Below, piece by piece: positions 19,152 to 30,300 of a stretch of DNA of 64,000 nt. The stretch is taken from the NCBI RefSeq assembly GCF_007744675.1, contig NZ_CP036269.1, positions 4,691,546 to 4,755,545 on the forward strand. The letters are read 5' to 3'. The position numbers and the translations under genes were made by a program. The notes beneath the pieces were generated by a model, which made no database searches, was not told where the DNA came from, and saw only the letters and a list, made by a program, of their open reading frames with translations. The stretch's first letter is position 1. Every line of letters starts with the position of its first letter. This DNA comes from Gimesia alba (GTDB lineage Bacteria; Planctomycetota; Planctomycetia; Planctomycetales; Planctomycetaceae).

Positions 19152-19212
19152 TGTACGCAAAGAGAAACGAATGAAAAGCAGAAGCAGAGAAAAACAGCGT
19201 CTGAACACACGA

Positions 19213-19572
19213 TTAAGGACGGATCACTTCAGGATATTTTGAGTTGCCGCCTGACAATTTGGGAATCCGATGTAAGGTCTGACCCGGTCGAGGCTGTACA
19301 AAAGGGCGACTCAGTAAAGACTGCTCAATCGCTAGTCGAGACTCGGTACGTTGCGTTCCGAATTCGCGCGGTCGGACAACACCAGGTCCCAGAGCACTGG
19401 AGGGAAGCGGATCTTCCAGTTCCATCATCTTTTTTTCTTCCATTTTCTGGCTCCGCGTCATCCCTTGGCGTCCCGAAAAAACACGCGGAATCCGCGTATT
19501 ATAAGCATTAAAACACCCGGAACAGACGGGTATTAAGAATGCAATCAGGAACAATTGAAACAGACGGTTCAT
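19213..19572 (-). CDS. small lipoprotein of unknown function
   Basis: 119 residues starting ATG at 19572. Signal peptide MNRLFQLFLIAFLIPVCSGC ends in a lipobox with the lipidated Cys at residue 20. The mature chain is Arg/Pro rich and disordered-looking (SSALGPGVVRPREFG, PRPGQTLHRIPKLSGG). No known domain. It lies directly upstream of the cyclase-fold gene on the same strand, so it probably belongs to the same transcript and envelope function. Confidence 0.7.
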   Translation of the reverse strand: MNRLFQLFLIAFLIPVCSGCFNAYNTRIPRVFSGRQGMTRSQKMEEKKMMELEDPLPSSALGPGVVRPREFGTQRTESRLAIEQSLLSRPFVQPRPGQTLHRIPKLSGGNSKYPEVIRP

Positions 19573-19916
19573 GAAAATGTCAGACTCGGAAAAAAATAGC
19601 TGGTACCATCTTAGAAGAAGATCGGGCCAGGACGGGCTCTGTAAAGGGGGTGGGACTATAGCAAATTCATCAGACAGCGCACAGATTGATTTTTCAGCCG
19701 CCCAATCAGCAAAGAACGCTCTAAACTGCTCGTATTTCAAGGCTTAGGACGGTACAATCCAATCCAACCTTACCGAGATCAGGAAAACCCGGTTTTTCAG
19801 AGGGTATCGCTGTCCTGACGCTGGAACAAAAGCGGTTTTCGGAATAGCATCCTCAGTATCGGAGACCATTCCTTTCGCCACACGGAAATTGAAAATTAAG
19901 GATTAATTCTGCTCTT

Positions 19917-20732
19917 ATGTCAACTCCCCCCAAAGTTTGTGTGTTACGCGCCCCTGGAACCAATTGTGATATTGAGACGGCACATGCATTTGATCTCTGT
20001 GGAGCCGAGTCAACCAGGATTCATCTCCTCAAACTGCTGGAAAACCCCAGTCAGCTTGATGAGTATCAGATTCTCTGCCTGCCCGGCGGGTTCAGCTATG
20101 GGGACGACGTAGGCGCCGGGGTGATTTTCGCCAGCCATCTGCAGGGACAACTGGCTGACGTTATTGGCAACTTCCTGGCAGCCGACAAACTGGTGCTGGG
20201 GATCTGTAACGGCTTTCAGGTGTTGCTCAAAGCAGGAATTCTACCCGGCGGTGCTGCAGACTGGCCTCCCAAACCGGATCAAGACCGCAATGCCACATTG
20301 ACCTGGAACACGAACGGTAAATACACATCCCTGTGGGTCAACCTGGGAGTACTGGCACCGCAGAATGTCTTTTTGAAAGACATCGACCAGATTGAACTTC
20401 CCATCGCACACGCGGAAGGCCGCATTGCCGTCAGCGACGATTCGATGATCACCGGCTGGCAGGAAAATCAACAAATCGCCATGTGCTATCGCGAAGCAGG
20501 TGACTCGGAAACCGTCCTGCAGGAAGACATCCTGCCTTACCCCGTGAATCCAAACGGCTCGGCTTATAACATCGCCGCCTTGAGTGATTCTTCGGGACGC
20601 GTATTGGGGCTGATGCCTCACCCGGAACGTTTTCTGTTCGCCACACAGCATCCACAATGGACGCGTCTGGGACTGGAAGGCGAAGGAGCCGGCATGCAAC
20701 TCTTCCGCAATGCTGTCAACTATTTCGAGTAA
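19917..20732 (+). CDS. purQ: phosphoribosylformylglycinamidine synthase glutaminase subunit
   Basis: 271 residues, the single-domain class I glutamine amidotransferase that feeds ammonia to PurL in purine synthesis. Motifs: VLRAPGTNCDIETAHAF, LPGGFSYGDDVGAG, the nucleophile Cys in GICNGFQVLLKAG, and the His/Glu pair in GLMPHPERFLF. The substrate FGAR is converted to FGAM by the PurLQS complex; purL and purS are not in the window. The gene stands alone and converges with the isopropylmalate synthase gene. Confidence 0.93.
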   Translation: MSTPPKVCVLRAPGTNCDIETAHAFDLCGAESTRIHLLKLLENPSQLDEYQILCLPGGFSYGDDVGAGVIFASHLQGQLADVIGNFLAADKLVLGICNGFQVLLKAGILPGGAADWPPKPDQDRNATLTWNTNGKYTSLWVNLGVLAPQNVFLKDIDQIELPIAHAEGRIAVSDDSMITGWQENQQIAMCYREAGDSETVLQEDILPYPVNPNGSAYNIAALSDSSGRVLGLMPHPERFLFATQHPQWTRLGLEGEGAGMQLFRNAVNYFE

Positions 20733-20750
20733 GCTGCGGTCACGTTCACT

Positions 20751-21971
20751 TTAATTCGATAGCTTCAGCAGCAGGTCATCATCGACCAGCTCCCCTTTGG
20801 GAAGTTCCTTGATCGCCTGTAACACGCGCTGCACAATTTTTTCGTTCGGCTCTCTGCCCAGTTCGTGCAGCCGATGCAGGATGGCTTTCTTGCCGCTGTG
20901 TCGCCCCAGAACCAGTTTGATTCCGCTCTCACCAACTGTTTCCGGGCGATAAGGCAAATAGGTATCCGGGTTCTTGAGCAGTCCGTCCTGATGAATGCCC
21001 GCTTCGGTCGCGAAGATATTGCTGCCGGAAACCGGTTTCATGGGAGAAAGCGGAATGCCCGTCAATTCTGAAACCAGCTTGCAGAGCGGTGCTAATTTCG
21101 AAACATCTAGATGATGCGGCCGTTCATACTCGTCCTGATGCAGATGTAGCACCATCGCCACCTCTTCCAGCGCGGCATTCCCGGCCCGTTCGCCGATCCC
21201 ATTCACCGTGCACTGTACCACGTTTGCCCCGGCGTCAATACAAGCGAGAGTGTTTGCAACCGCTAGACCAAGATCATTATGAAAATGCACCGCCAGTAAG
21301 ACATTCTCAATGCCCGGCACCTGATCCTGTATCTGACAAATGAATTCCTGTGCTTTGTAGGGTGTCAAAATACCGACTGTATCCGGAAAGCCAATCGTCG
21401 TTGCTCCCGCAGCGATCGCTTCTCGATACACTTCACACAGAAAATCAACTTCGGTGCGGCTCGCGTCTTCCGGGCTGAATGCAACGATGTCAAACTTCTC
21501 CGCCGCATACTGAATGCTGTCGACAATCAGCTTTAAGACTTCCGTTTTATTTTTCTCCAGTTTGAACTGGCGATGCAACGGGCTGGTCCCACAAAACAGA
21601 CTGACCCCCCGTTTGTGCGGCGGGTTTCCCGCCAACGCTTCCTCTGCGGCATCCACATCACCCGGCAACGTACGGCACAAAGCTGTCAGCACCGGCTTTT
21701 TGATCACGCCCACCATGCTTTGAATGGCATCGATATCCGCCTGCGAGGAAGCGGGAAAACCGGCATCGAGAGAATGCACGCCGGCGGCTTCGAGCGATTT
21801 GGCAATCTGCAGTTTTTCGATCGGATCGAGAGTCGCGCCAGGCATCTGCTCGCCGTCGCGCAAGGTCGTGTCGCTGAATAAAACCTTACCCGAACGACGA
21901 TGATGCCGAATCACCGTACGCTTTACTTTATTCTTAACGTGTTTTTTTGCACCTGAGAAAAACTGAAACAT
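20751..21971 (-). CDS. 2-isopropylmalate synthase-type enzyme lacking the regulatory domain
   Basis: 406 residues from ATG at 21971 (AGG 6 nt upstream; ATG at 21989 possible). Alpha-isopropylmalate/homocitrate synthase TIM barrel: [16 protein letters not shown], metal-binding [28 protein letters not shown], and the linker [14 protein letters not shown]. It condenses acetyl-CoA with a 2-oxo acid. It stops about 50 residues after [15 protein letters not shown], so the C-terminal LeuA dimer domain that binds leucine is missing (usual LeuA about 510 residues). A basic N-terminal extension of about 25 residues is unusual. It could be feedback-resistant LeuA, citramalate synthase or homocitrate synthase-like. 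Confidence 0.88.
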   Translation of the reverse strand: MFQFFSGAKKHVKNKVKRTVIRHHRRSGKVLFSDTTLRDGEQMPGATLDPIEKLQIAKSLEAAGVHSLDAGFPASSQADIDAIQSMVGVIKKPVLTALCRTLPGDVDAAEEALAGNPPHKRGVSLFCGTSPLHRQFKLEKNKTEVLKLIVDSIQYAAEKFDIVAFSPEDASRTEVDFLCEVYREAIAAGATTIGFPDTVGILTPYKAQEFICQIQDQVPGIENVLLAVHFHNDLGLAVANTLACIDAGANVVQCTVNGIGERAGNAALEEVAMVLHLHQDEYERPHHLDVSKLAPLCKLVSELTGIPLSPMKPVSGSNIFATEAGIHQDGLLKNPDTYLPYRPETVGESGIKLVLGRHSGKKAILHRLHELGREPNEKIVQRVLQAIKELPKGELVDDDLLLKLSN

Positions 21972-22219
21972 ACACCTGTATCCATACAAAAATGGGAATC
22001 CGTATTTCCGACTCGAAGATGATTATAGCCAGCGGCTCCATTAGTGATAGCTTTTTTCAGAAGCATTCGTCTGAATTCAACCAGATTCGCTCCCCTTCCC
22101 CTCAAAGGTGAAAATAACATTAGCACAAGCCCACCTGGCTTCATTCCCGATCTTTCCACCATGTTAGAACTGGTATAAGATCCTTTGAGATAGTGCCCGA
22201 ACAAAAGGATTGAGCAGCA

Positions 22220-24013
22220 ATGACCGAATGTCTTTTCCAAAACGTCCCGTCCCATATGTCGCTGATTCTTGGCGTGACCGACGGAAGGATGTGGCATTCA
22301 CTGGCAGACGTGCTGATCTTGCTGGCCACCGCCATTGTCCTCGGAACGATCGCCGAGCAACTGAGACAGAGCGCCATTCTGGGATATATCGCTGCAGGAA
22401 CACTGGTCGGCCCTAACTTACTGGGCTGGGTTTCTGACCGTCAAAGCATCTTCGATCTGGCAGAACTGGGGGTGGCCCTACTCCTGTTTGCCATTGGACT
22501 CGAATTCTCACTGCCCCGACTCAGGCGTCTGGGACGTATTCCGCTCTTAGCAGGGATTTTCCAGATTCTATTCACACTGCTGGCCGGTTTGGCTGTTTCC
22601 ATCCTGCTGGGTTTTTCGGTCTCGGAAGCCCTGGCCATCGGTGCCACGATTGCCTTGAGCAGCACTGCCTGTGTAGTCAGAATGCTCAATGATCGGGCCG
22701 AACTCGATGCACCACACGGACGGACGGCTCTGGGAATTCTACTGGTTCAGGATATGGCCGTTATCCCACTGATGCTGATTATCACTGCTCTGGTCGGCAA
22801 AGGAACCGCTGCCGATATTACAGTTCAACTCTCTGTATCGTTGACCCTCGCAGTTCTTTTTGTGGCCGTATTTTACGGACTGTTCAATTATGTTTTGCCA
22901 CGTCTGCTGGAATTGTCCTCTCTGCGTCGGAATCGAGATTTTCCGATTCTCCTCGCGATGGTGATGGCCGCCGGCTCTGCCTGGGCTGCTCATCGACTGG
23001 GGCTGAGTCCTGCGCTTGGCGCATTCGTTGCCGGTGTTTTACTGGCAATTTCTCCTTTTGCTACTCAAATCCGATCGGATGTCCAACCTCTGAAAACGGT
23101 ACTCGTCACACTGTTCTTTGCTGCGGTCGGCATGTTTGGTGATCTGAACTGGGTCGTCGACCATCTCGCTCTCGTACTCGCTACCGTTGCAGCGATTGTG
23201 TTGGGAAAAATGCTGATCACATTTGGTGTTACCTGGTTTTGTGGGCAACCCTGGCAATTCGCTCTCGGCACAGGACTTTGTCTCGCTCAAGTTGGAGAAT
23301 TCTCTTTCGTGCTGGCGACGGTAGCACGTGGAACAACGGCCAATCCGGGAATCCTTTCCGAATCCACTTTTCGACTGCTCGTTTCTACTACCATCGCTAC
23401 TCTGCTTCTGACTCCCTATCTGATTCAACTGGCTCCGGCAGCAGCGAACCTGATTCGGAAATTAGGCCGGCGTAACCAGAACATTGAACCACCACAGCAT
23501 GCGATCCAGGCAATAGAACTTGAATCCAGCAGCGAAACTGATTCCGATCTAATTCTGATTCTGGGTTTTGGACCGGCCGGTCAACGAGTTGCCGGTGAGC
23601 TGCTACAGGTTGGCTTGAAAAAAATTGTCGTCATTGATCTGAATCATGAAAATCTGCAAATTGCGGCACAATACGGCCTGCGTTCTCAGCTGGGAGATGC
23701 CACACAAATTGAAGTCCTCGAACATGCGGGTCTCTATCGTTCACGATTAGTCATCACAACACTCCCCAGTACGACCGTCTGCAGACAGATTATCTACTTG
23801 GTTCGTCAACTCTCTCCCGGAACAGCCCTGTATGTCAGATGTCGTTACCACCTGCACCACTGGCAACTGCTGGCGGCTGGAGCCGATGTCGTGGTTGACG
23901 AAGAAGAGCATGTGGGAGAATGCCTGGCAAAACACGTTCTGGAATCTCCACAGCTTCAATACCTGCTGAAAGCGACACGGAAATCAGATTCGCCCGACGA
24001 CTCCCACCATTAA
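22220..24013 (+). CDS. CPA2 monovalent cation:proton antiporter with TrkA-N domain (Kef-like)
   Basis: 597 residues. Twelve or so membrane segments (about 25-400) with the CPA2 signature GYIAAGTLVGPNLLGW, ALLLFAIGLEFSL and GATIALSSTACVVRML, and the later LGLSPALGAFVAGVLLA. A Rossmann NAD-binding RCK_N/TrkA-N domain follows (about 430-560; ILILGFGPAGQRVAGELLQ and LGDATQIEVLEHAGL). Family members exchange K+ or Na+ for protons and are gated by nucleotide or glutathione adducts. No KefF/KefG accessory gene is adjacent. Start ATG at 22220; ATG at 22256 or 22289 are shorter options. Confidence 0.88.
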   Translation: MTECLFQNVPSHMSLILGVTDGRMWHSLADVLILLATAIVLGTIAEQLRQSAILGYIAAGTLVGPNLLGWVSDRQSIFDLAELGVALLLFAIGLEFSLPRLRRLGRIPLLAGIFQILFTLLAGLAVSILLGFSVSEALAIGATIALSSTACVVRMLNDRAELDAPHGRTALGILLVQDMAVIPLMLIITALVGKGTAADITVQLSVSLTLAVLFVAVFYGLFNYVLPRLLELSSLRRNRDFPILLAMVMAAGSAWAAHRLGLSPALGAFVAGVLLAISPFATQIRSDVQPLKTVLVTLFFAAVGMFGDLNWVVDHLALVLATVAAIVLGKMLITFGVTWFCGQPWQFALGTGLCLAQVGEFSFVLATVARGTTANPGILSESTFRLLVSTTIATLLLTPYLIQLAPAAANLIRKLGRRNQNIEPPQHAIQAIELESSSETDSDLILILGFGPAGQRVAGELLQVGLKKIVVIDLNHENLQIAAQYGLRSQLGDATQIEVLEHAGLYRSRLVITTLPSTTVCRQIIYLVRQLSPGTALYVRCRYHLHHWQLLAAGADVVVDEEEHVGECLAKHVLESPQLQYLLKATRKSDSPDDSHH

Positions 24014-24014
24014 A

Positions 24015-24047
24015 TCAAAAAAGCCTCCTTCACAGGGAAGGAGGCTT
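24015..24047 (-). terminator. Rho-independent terminator for the Gfo/Idh/MocA gene
   Basis: Stem AAGCCTCCTTC/GGAAGGAGGCTT with a four-base loop; on the minus strand it is followed by six T. It sits 30 bp downstream of the minus-strand oxidoreductase stop. On the plus strand a T-run is missing, so it acts mainly leftward. Confidence 0.8.
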
Positions 24048-24076
24048 GGAAAGACTTTTCAGGTCTCAGTTGAGAC

Positions 24077-25534
24077 TTACAGATTCGCAGTGGTAGGAAC
24101 GACGAATGGCTTGCGATATTCGCGAGTCAATTTCGGATTCGCAGTCGAAGCCATACCACCAGTGAAGGTTTCTTTCTTACCGTCCAGAGACAGTTTGGGG
24201 CCCATGCTGACCACAGTGTCATCAGCATCAAGTTTGTTGTTGCTCAGGTGCTGACGGAAGCGGCCCAGGGTTTCCAGAGCTTCGCTATCACCTTTCATTT
24301 CACCGGCAACTTCCTTAACCGGCATTGTTTCACCGAGTTCGTAGGAAATATTACCCAGGTGACACAGGGCACTGGAAATGTGACCTTCTTCGATATCCGC
24401 ATTCAGATCGCTGATTTTGCGGCTGCGAACAGCATCCACAAAGTTCGCGAAGTGATCTGCCGAACCAGAGAACTTCTTGATCAGCTTGCCATCGTTATTA
24501 AATGCCGAGGCACTGTTGTAACTGGGAATGACAACATAACCATCGGAGCCGTAGAAGATCACTCCCACTTTAGCACCCCGATAAGGCTCAGTTTCCAGAC
24601 CACGCACTTCGAATACCAATCGTTTGTCACCAAACTGGTGAATGCTGACCTGAGTATTGGCTACATCACCGGCGTCGGTATAACCCAGACGACCGCCGTA
24701 AGCCTGTACGCTCTCGCCAACATTATCTACACCTAAGCCCCAGCGTGCGACATCCATCTGGTGAATGCCCTGGTTACCCAGGTCACCGTTACCAGTTGGT
24801 GTCTGCCAGTGCCAGTCGTAATGGAATCGCTGACGGGTCAATGGCCCCATCGGTGCAGGCCCCAGCCAGAGATCATAATCAACGCTGGCAGGCACATCAT
24901 AGTTGCCTTTAGGACCGATTGATTTACGTCGTTTGTAGCAGGTACCACGAGCCAGTTTGACTTCGCCGATACCACCGGCTTTGATGAATTCAATCGCATC
25001 GATCAGACCAGGTTGTGAACGGCACTGTGTTCCGGTCTGGACAATTTTGTTGTACTTGCGAGCCGCTTCCACAATGCGACGGCCTTCGCTCACATTGTGG
25101 CTGACGGGCTTTTCACAATAGACATCTTTGCCTGCTTGAATCGCCCAGATCGCACCCAGTGCGTGCCAGTGGTTAGGAGTCGCGATGCTGACGATATCGA
25201 TTTTCTGATCGTCGAATGCTTTTCGCAGGTCTTTGTAGTAGGCAGGTTTTTTGCCCGTTTTCTTGAAAACATTTCCGACACCTTTGGTCATCCCGACACT
25301 TTCATCCGGATCGACAACAGCTACTACTTCTGTATCTTTACGACCAGTGAATGCCCCCAGGTGAGACTGTCCGCGGCCGTTCACACCCAGCAAAGCCACA
25401 CGCAGTTTTTCGTTCGGGCTGCTCGACTGTTTGTCTGCTGCCGAGAGTTGAGGAACTGAAGCGCCCAAGGCTGCTGCACCAGCGGCAGCAAACATCGATT
25501 GTTCAAGGAATTCGCGACGAGATTGTTGAGACAT
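24077..25534 (-). CDS. Tat-exported Gfo/Idh/MocA family oxidoreductase
   Basis: 485 residues from ATG at 25534, supported by GAGGAG upstream; reading back to 25612 has no such signal. Twin-arginine signal SRREFLEQSMFAAAG with Ala-rich h-region. The NAD-binding Rossmann domain carries LRVALLGVNGRGQSHLG and the catalytic-type EKP motif (VYCEKPVSHN), followed by the C-terminal Gfo/Idh domain with GNGDLGNQGIHQMDVARW. This is the large planctomycete-expanded branch thought to act on sugars or inositols in the periplasm; substrate unknown. A terminator follows. Confidence 0.9.
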   Translation of the reverse strand: MSQQSRREFLEQSMFAAAGAAALGASVPQLSAADKQSSSPNEKLRVALLGVNGRGQSHLGAFTGRKDTEVVAVVDPDESVGMTKGVGNVFKKTGKKPAYYKDLRKAFDDQKIDIVSIATPNHWHALGAIWAIQAGKDVYCEKPVSHNVSEGRRIVEAARKYNKIVQTGTQCRSQPGLIDAIEFIKAGGIGEVKLARGTCYKRRKSIGPKGNYDVPASVDYDLWLGPAPMGPLTRQRFHYDWHWQTPTGNGDLGNQGIHQMDVARWGLGVDNVGESVQAYGGRLGYTDAGDVANTQVSIHQFGDKRLVFEVRGLETEPYRGAKVGVIFYGSDGYVVIPSYNSASAFNNDGKLIKKFSGSADHFANFVDAVRSRKISDLNADIEEGHISSALCHLGNISYELGETMPVKEVAGEMKGDSEALETLGRFRQHLSNNKLDADDTVVSMGPKLSLDGKKETFTGGMASTANPKLTREYRKPFVVPTTANL

Positions 25535-25840
25535 CTTCTTTTTTCTCCTCAATGTAATGTCAGATGGAAGGATTGCACTCTGCACGTTTGGGTGGGGTGG
25601 TATCACAGTCATTCAACCAGATGGTGGTGAGATGAATTCTTCATTCCCCCCCCCGTTGCATCAGGACTGTGCCATACGGTTGCTACATCAGTCGTATTTT
25701 TTAATTCAGTTAAGCAAAGTCTAACCGATGAAAGTACGAACATTCAAGGTTGAACCTAAAAACCTCGCGCCAAGAGGGTACTTTTCCTCCTGAACCGCGT
25801 TCGCTTTCCCCATTAATGAAATCCAGATAACTAGGACTCT
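25535..25840. other. intergenic region, nothing recognised
   Basis: About 305 bp between two minus-strand genes; includes a run of nine or so C at about 25647-25655. It should contain the promoter of the Gfo/Idh/MocA gene. No RNA or repeat family member seen. Confidence 0.35.
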
Positions 25841-26554
25841 CTACGTCAGTTCTTCAGCTGATAATGGTAGAAAACTTTGAATTCCGATCTCTTCGCGACT
25901 GGCAAAGGGTTCACCATAAGCCCGCTGAATCGTCCAACCCCAGTAACGCGCGCGGTCTTTAATGTCGTCTAAGACCGTAGGATGTTCAGTAGGCCGGCCC
26001 GTAATCATCTGGCTTTCATAACTGCGAATCGCCTGCATTTTCTGGTCGATATGGCCGGAAATGTCGAACACAAAACTCGGTTTCGGATGAATCCTAAGAT
26101 GGATGCTCCAGAAATAATAGATCTGAGGCGGCCAAAACCGTTCCCCCGGCATGTCCGTCTTACTCAGTTTCGACCAGAATCGAGCCGCGTCGGTCAGATG
26201 ACTGGCGGAGACATGATCGGGATGCACGTCTTCCCAATAGGGAGCCAGAATCACTTTCGGCCGCTGAGTCCGAAATACAATCGCCAGTTTCCGCCGTGCT
26301 TCCAGACTCGATTCCAGACTCCGGTTCGGTAGCTCCAGATTTTCGCGAAAATCCAGATCCAGCACTGCAGTCGCTGCCGCCGTTTCTCGTTTTCGAATCT
26401 CCGGGCTTCCATAAGGTGTTGGTTCACCATTGGTTAATTCGATGACTCCGACCCGCAAGCCTTGGGCTTTACACGCCAGAATCGTCCCCCCCATACTGAT
26501 CTCGGCATCATCCGGATGGGGAGCAACAACAAGTATATCTAAACCAGAATCCAC
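25841..26554 (-). CDS. PIG-L family LmbE-like zinc deacetylase (BshB1-like)
   Basis: 237 residues from GTG at 26554; GAGGAG lies six bases upstream, which decides this start over an upstream ATG at 26596. The zinc site is visible as APHPDDAEISMGG (His, Asp, Asp) plus HPDHVSASHL. The family removes N-acetyl from GlcNAc-malate, GlcNAc-inositol or similar sugars; a BshB1 role in bacillithiol synthesis is the closest match by the N-terminal motif, ANGEPTPYGS-type loop and length, but bshA and bshC are not here. Cytoplasmic. Confidence 0.85.
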   Translation of the reverse strand: MDSGLDILVVAPHPDDAEISMGGTILACKAQGLRVGVIELTNGEPTPYGSPEIRKRETAAATAVLDLDFRENLELPNRSLESSLEARRKLAIVFRTQRPKVILAPYWEDVHPDHVSASHLTDAARFWSKLSKTDMPGERFWPPQIYYFWSIHLRIHPKPSFVFDISGHIDQKMQAIRSYESQMITGRPTEHPTVLDDIKDRARYWGWTIQRAYGEPFASREEIGIQSFLPLSAEELT

Positions 26555-26771
26555 GTGATCTCCTCGATATATGCCGGAATTAAAGCGAAAAACCACCCCG
26601 AAAAAAGGGGTAGGCGCAGTTTACCAAATCAGTAAAATGCCGGCTCTCTTCTCTCACAGGGATCTTCATCCCTACTCAAATCTCTCACATCACTACATTG
26701 TTGACCATCAATCTTAACAGCTGAGGCGGTTTCTGTCCTCATCTGGAGATGATTGTATGGAGGAACATCTC

Positions 26772-27065
26772 ATGAAATCCTTCGTTTTGACGTGTATCGT
26801 CTGTGGTTCGTCTTGTTTTCTCATTTCCGGTTGTGCATCAATCATGGAACCGATCTCAGAATTAAACCGCGAAACCATGCGAGCCTTTAAGCCGAAACCG
26901 TTTGACGCCAATTGGGGCGATGAAGAAGAAGTCGACCAGTGGGCTTCCGTGGGTGAAGAAGCCCGCGGCGATCGCCCTAAAGAATCCGAACCCGATCGTT
27001 GGTGGTATAAATACGTCATGAGCTCCAAAGCACGCAATATCGAACGGAATCTGGGTATTGAATAA
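26772..27065 (+). CDS. small lipoprotein, planctomycete type
   Basis: 97 residues from ATG at 26772 with GGAGG about 10 nt upstream; an ATG at 26757 lies inside that signal and is less likely. Signal peptide MKSFVLTCIVCGSSCFLISG then Cys, a lipobox. The mature part is acidic (DEEEVDQWASVGEEARGDRP) and ends WWYKYVMSSKARNIERNLGI, a pattern I associate with small envelope lipoproteins of this phylum, but no function is known. Isolated gene. Confidence 0.75.
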   Translation: MKSFVLTCIVCGSSCFLISGCASIMEPISELNRETMRAFKPKPFDANWGDEEEVDQWASVGEEARGDRPKESEPDRWWYKYVMSSKARNIERNLGIE

Positions 27066-27363
27066 GATCTCGGGGTCCTGATCAGGCATCTCGGGGATGC
27101 CTCTCTCGGAAATGCGACATTTTCTTGCATCTGCCCTCGCAGGTAGTTAAGATAAAGGCTGGCGATTGCGCCACTTAAATGAATTTAACTTACCTGCTGA
27201 TTGTCTCCCTGGCAGTTGGCTACCGTTGGTTTTTAAACTGACGGACTGGTGTCACCAAACCTGATTTCGCAATGGTTGATGTGCCACACTCTCCGCTTCG
27301 CCTCAGACAATGAAGCGTTCCCAGGTGCATCTGCATTGCTCTCCTTCCCGAAGGTGAATACCG

Positions 27364-30300
27364 ATGTTTGATCGCTTCCTCAGAATCAACTCTCTGATTG
27401 GACTGGTCCTCCTGCTGGTCATCCACAGCAGTGCCGCCATCTTTGCAGAAAAACCAACTGACAAAAGCCAGGCCACGATCGAGGTCGACTTCAATCGCGA
27501 TATCCGACCAATCCTGTCCAAAAACTGCTTTCACTGCCACGGCCCCGATGAAGAAACGCGCGAAGCCGGCCTCCGGCTCGATCAGCGAACCTCAGCAACC
27601 GCGAAACTGGAAAGCGACGAGCACGCCATTGTTCCCAAAAATGCCGAGGAGAGTGAACTCTTTCAACGCATCATTACAGACGATGAATCATTGATCATGC
27701 CGCCCCCTGATGTGGGCGAGAAACTGACCGAAGCCCAGATCGCAAAAATCAAGGCCTGGATCGAACAGGGTGCCCCATACGCCCGGCACTGGTCTTTCAT
27801 TCCGCCCACGCGCCCCGCACGTCCCTCCGTCAAACAACAAAGCTGGCCAGCGAATGACATCGATTACTTCGTACTCGCACAACTCGAGCACGCGGGCCTC
27901 AAACCAAGTCCCCAGGCCAACCGATACACACTCATCCGCCGTTTGAGCCTGGACCTGCGCGGGCTGCCACCAACATTGGAAGAAGTCGATCAGTTTCTGA
28001 AAGACAAATCGCCCAACGCCTACGAAAAACTGGTCGATCGTTTTCTAGCCGATCCCGCATTCGGCGAACGCTGGGCCCGTAAATGGCTCGACCTCGCCCG
28101 TTATGCCGACTCAAAAGGTTATGGCTCTGATCCGCTCCGGATGGACATCTGGCGTTATCGTGATTGGGTGATCTCCGCGTTCAACCAGAACATGCCCTTC
28201 GATCAATTCACGCTTGAACAACTGGCCGGCGATCTTTTGCCTAACCCCACGCTCGAACAAAAAGTGGCCACTGCCTTTCACCGGAACACAATGACCAACA
28301 CCGAAGGGGGCACCGACGATGAAGAATTTCGCGTCGCCGCCATCACGGACCGAGTCGATACCACCATCCAGGTCTGGATGGGTCTGACGATGGGCTGCGC
28401 GAAATGTCATTCTCACAAATACGACCCAATCTCGCAGAAAGAATACTATCAGCTCTACGCCTTCTTCAACCAGACGGCTGACAATGATCAACCCACGGAT
28501 GCCCCCACCATCTCTGCCCCCACTCAGGAAATGCTGCAAGCAAACAAACGCATCGACGCCGAAATCGCGACGCTGAATCAAAAGTTGCAAACGCCCACCA
28601 AAGAACTCGCCCAGGCACAACAGCAGTGGGAAAGCACGCTGCACGCCAAACCGAACTGGAAAACACTTACGCCGCTGACCGTCAAATCGTCGGCCGCCAC
28701 AACAAAATTCCATATTCAGAAAGACGGCACCATTCTCGCCTCGGGACCAGCCGCCAAAGAAACCTACACCATCGAAACCGAACTCGATGTTCCGGCCTTC
28801 AAAGCCTTGCGTCTCGAAGTGCTGCCTGATACAAGTTTAAAATCAAACGGACCGGGCCGCGCCACGGATGGCAATTTTGTCTTATCAGAAATCAAAGTCG
28901 AATCGCGGCCCGCCCAGGCCGAAGACACGCCCGTCAAAGGGCAGTTCCTGCGAATTGAACATCAGGGCAACAAAAAACAGATTCTCTCTCTGGCTGAAGT
29001 CCAGGTCTTCCAGGCAGGCAAAAACATTGCCGCTCAAGGTATCGCTTCTCAGTCCAGCACGACGCATGACGGACAAGCCAAACTGGCCATCGATGGCAAT
29101 ACCGACGGCCATTTCTTTAATGCGAAATCGACCACCCACACCGACACCACTGTCAAACCCTGGTGGGAACTCAATCTGAAAGCAAACACGCCGATTGAGC
29201 AAATCAAAATCTGGAACCGCACCGATGGTTCGGGCGAACGACTCGCCAACTTCAAAGTCAGCCTGCTCGATGCCAAACGCAAACTGGTCTGGCAAACCGT
29301 CGTCGCGACTCCCCCCAAACCAAGCACAACGCTGGCACTCTCCAGCCGTCGAACCATTCCGATCAAACGTGCATTTGCTTCGTTCTCTCAAACCGGCTTC
29401 CCCGTCAGTGCTGCCATTAACCCGGCCAGCAAGAATCAAAAAGGCTGGGGCATCGCACCGCAATTCGGCAAAGCAAACAGCGCCTACTTTATTCCCGACA
29501 GCACTTCCGTCGCCGCCACAGGCAAACAGCGACTAACCATCACACTTTCCCACAATTATAAAGATCCACAATACGCATTAGGCCACTTCCGTCTCTCTTA
29601 CACGACCGAATCCAAACTGGAGCCGCGCCTCAAAGTCCCCGATGACATTCTGGCAATCGTTGACAGCAAAGAGAGAACGCCGGCGCAGCAAAAGAAACTC
29701 GCTGCCTACTATCGCGGCATCGCTCCTCTGTTGAAGCCAACGCGAGATCAAATCGCGCAGCTCCAGAAATCCAAACCCAAATATCCGCAACTCCCGATCA
29801 TGCAGGAACTGCCGGCCGACAAACAACGTGAAACGCGCATGATGGTTCGCGGCAGCTTTCTTTCTCCCGGCGATGTCGTTGAACCCGCGCTGCTGAGCGC
29901 CTTCAACTCCGCTCCCAAACAGGTGCCTCAAAACCGAATCGCCGTCGCCAAATGGCTCACGTCACCAGAGAATCCGCTCACGGCACGCGTCGCCGTCAAT
30001 CGCTACTGGTCTCAACTATTTGGTGCCGGCCTGGTCGTGACGGAAGAAGATTTCGGGACGCAAGGCGAACTCCCCAGCCACCCCGAACTACTCGACTGGC
30101 TGGCCACCGAATTCATCCAGAACGGCTGGGACAGGAAAGCCCTGCTGAAAACAATCGTCATGTCGAACACCTATCAGCAGGATTCCACAACCACAGCCGA
30201 ACACCTTCAAAAAGACCCGCGCAACCAGCTCCTCTCACGTGGTCCGCGCTACCGTCTTGAAGCAGAAATGATTCGCGATCAGGCGCTCGTCCTAAGCGGT

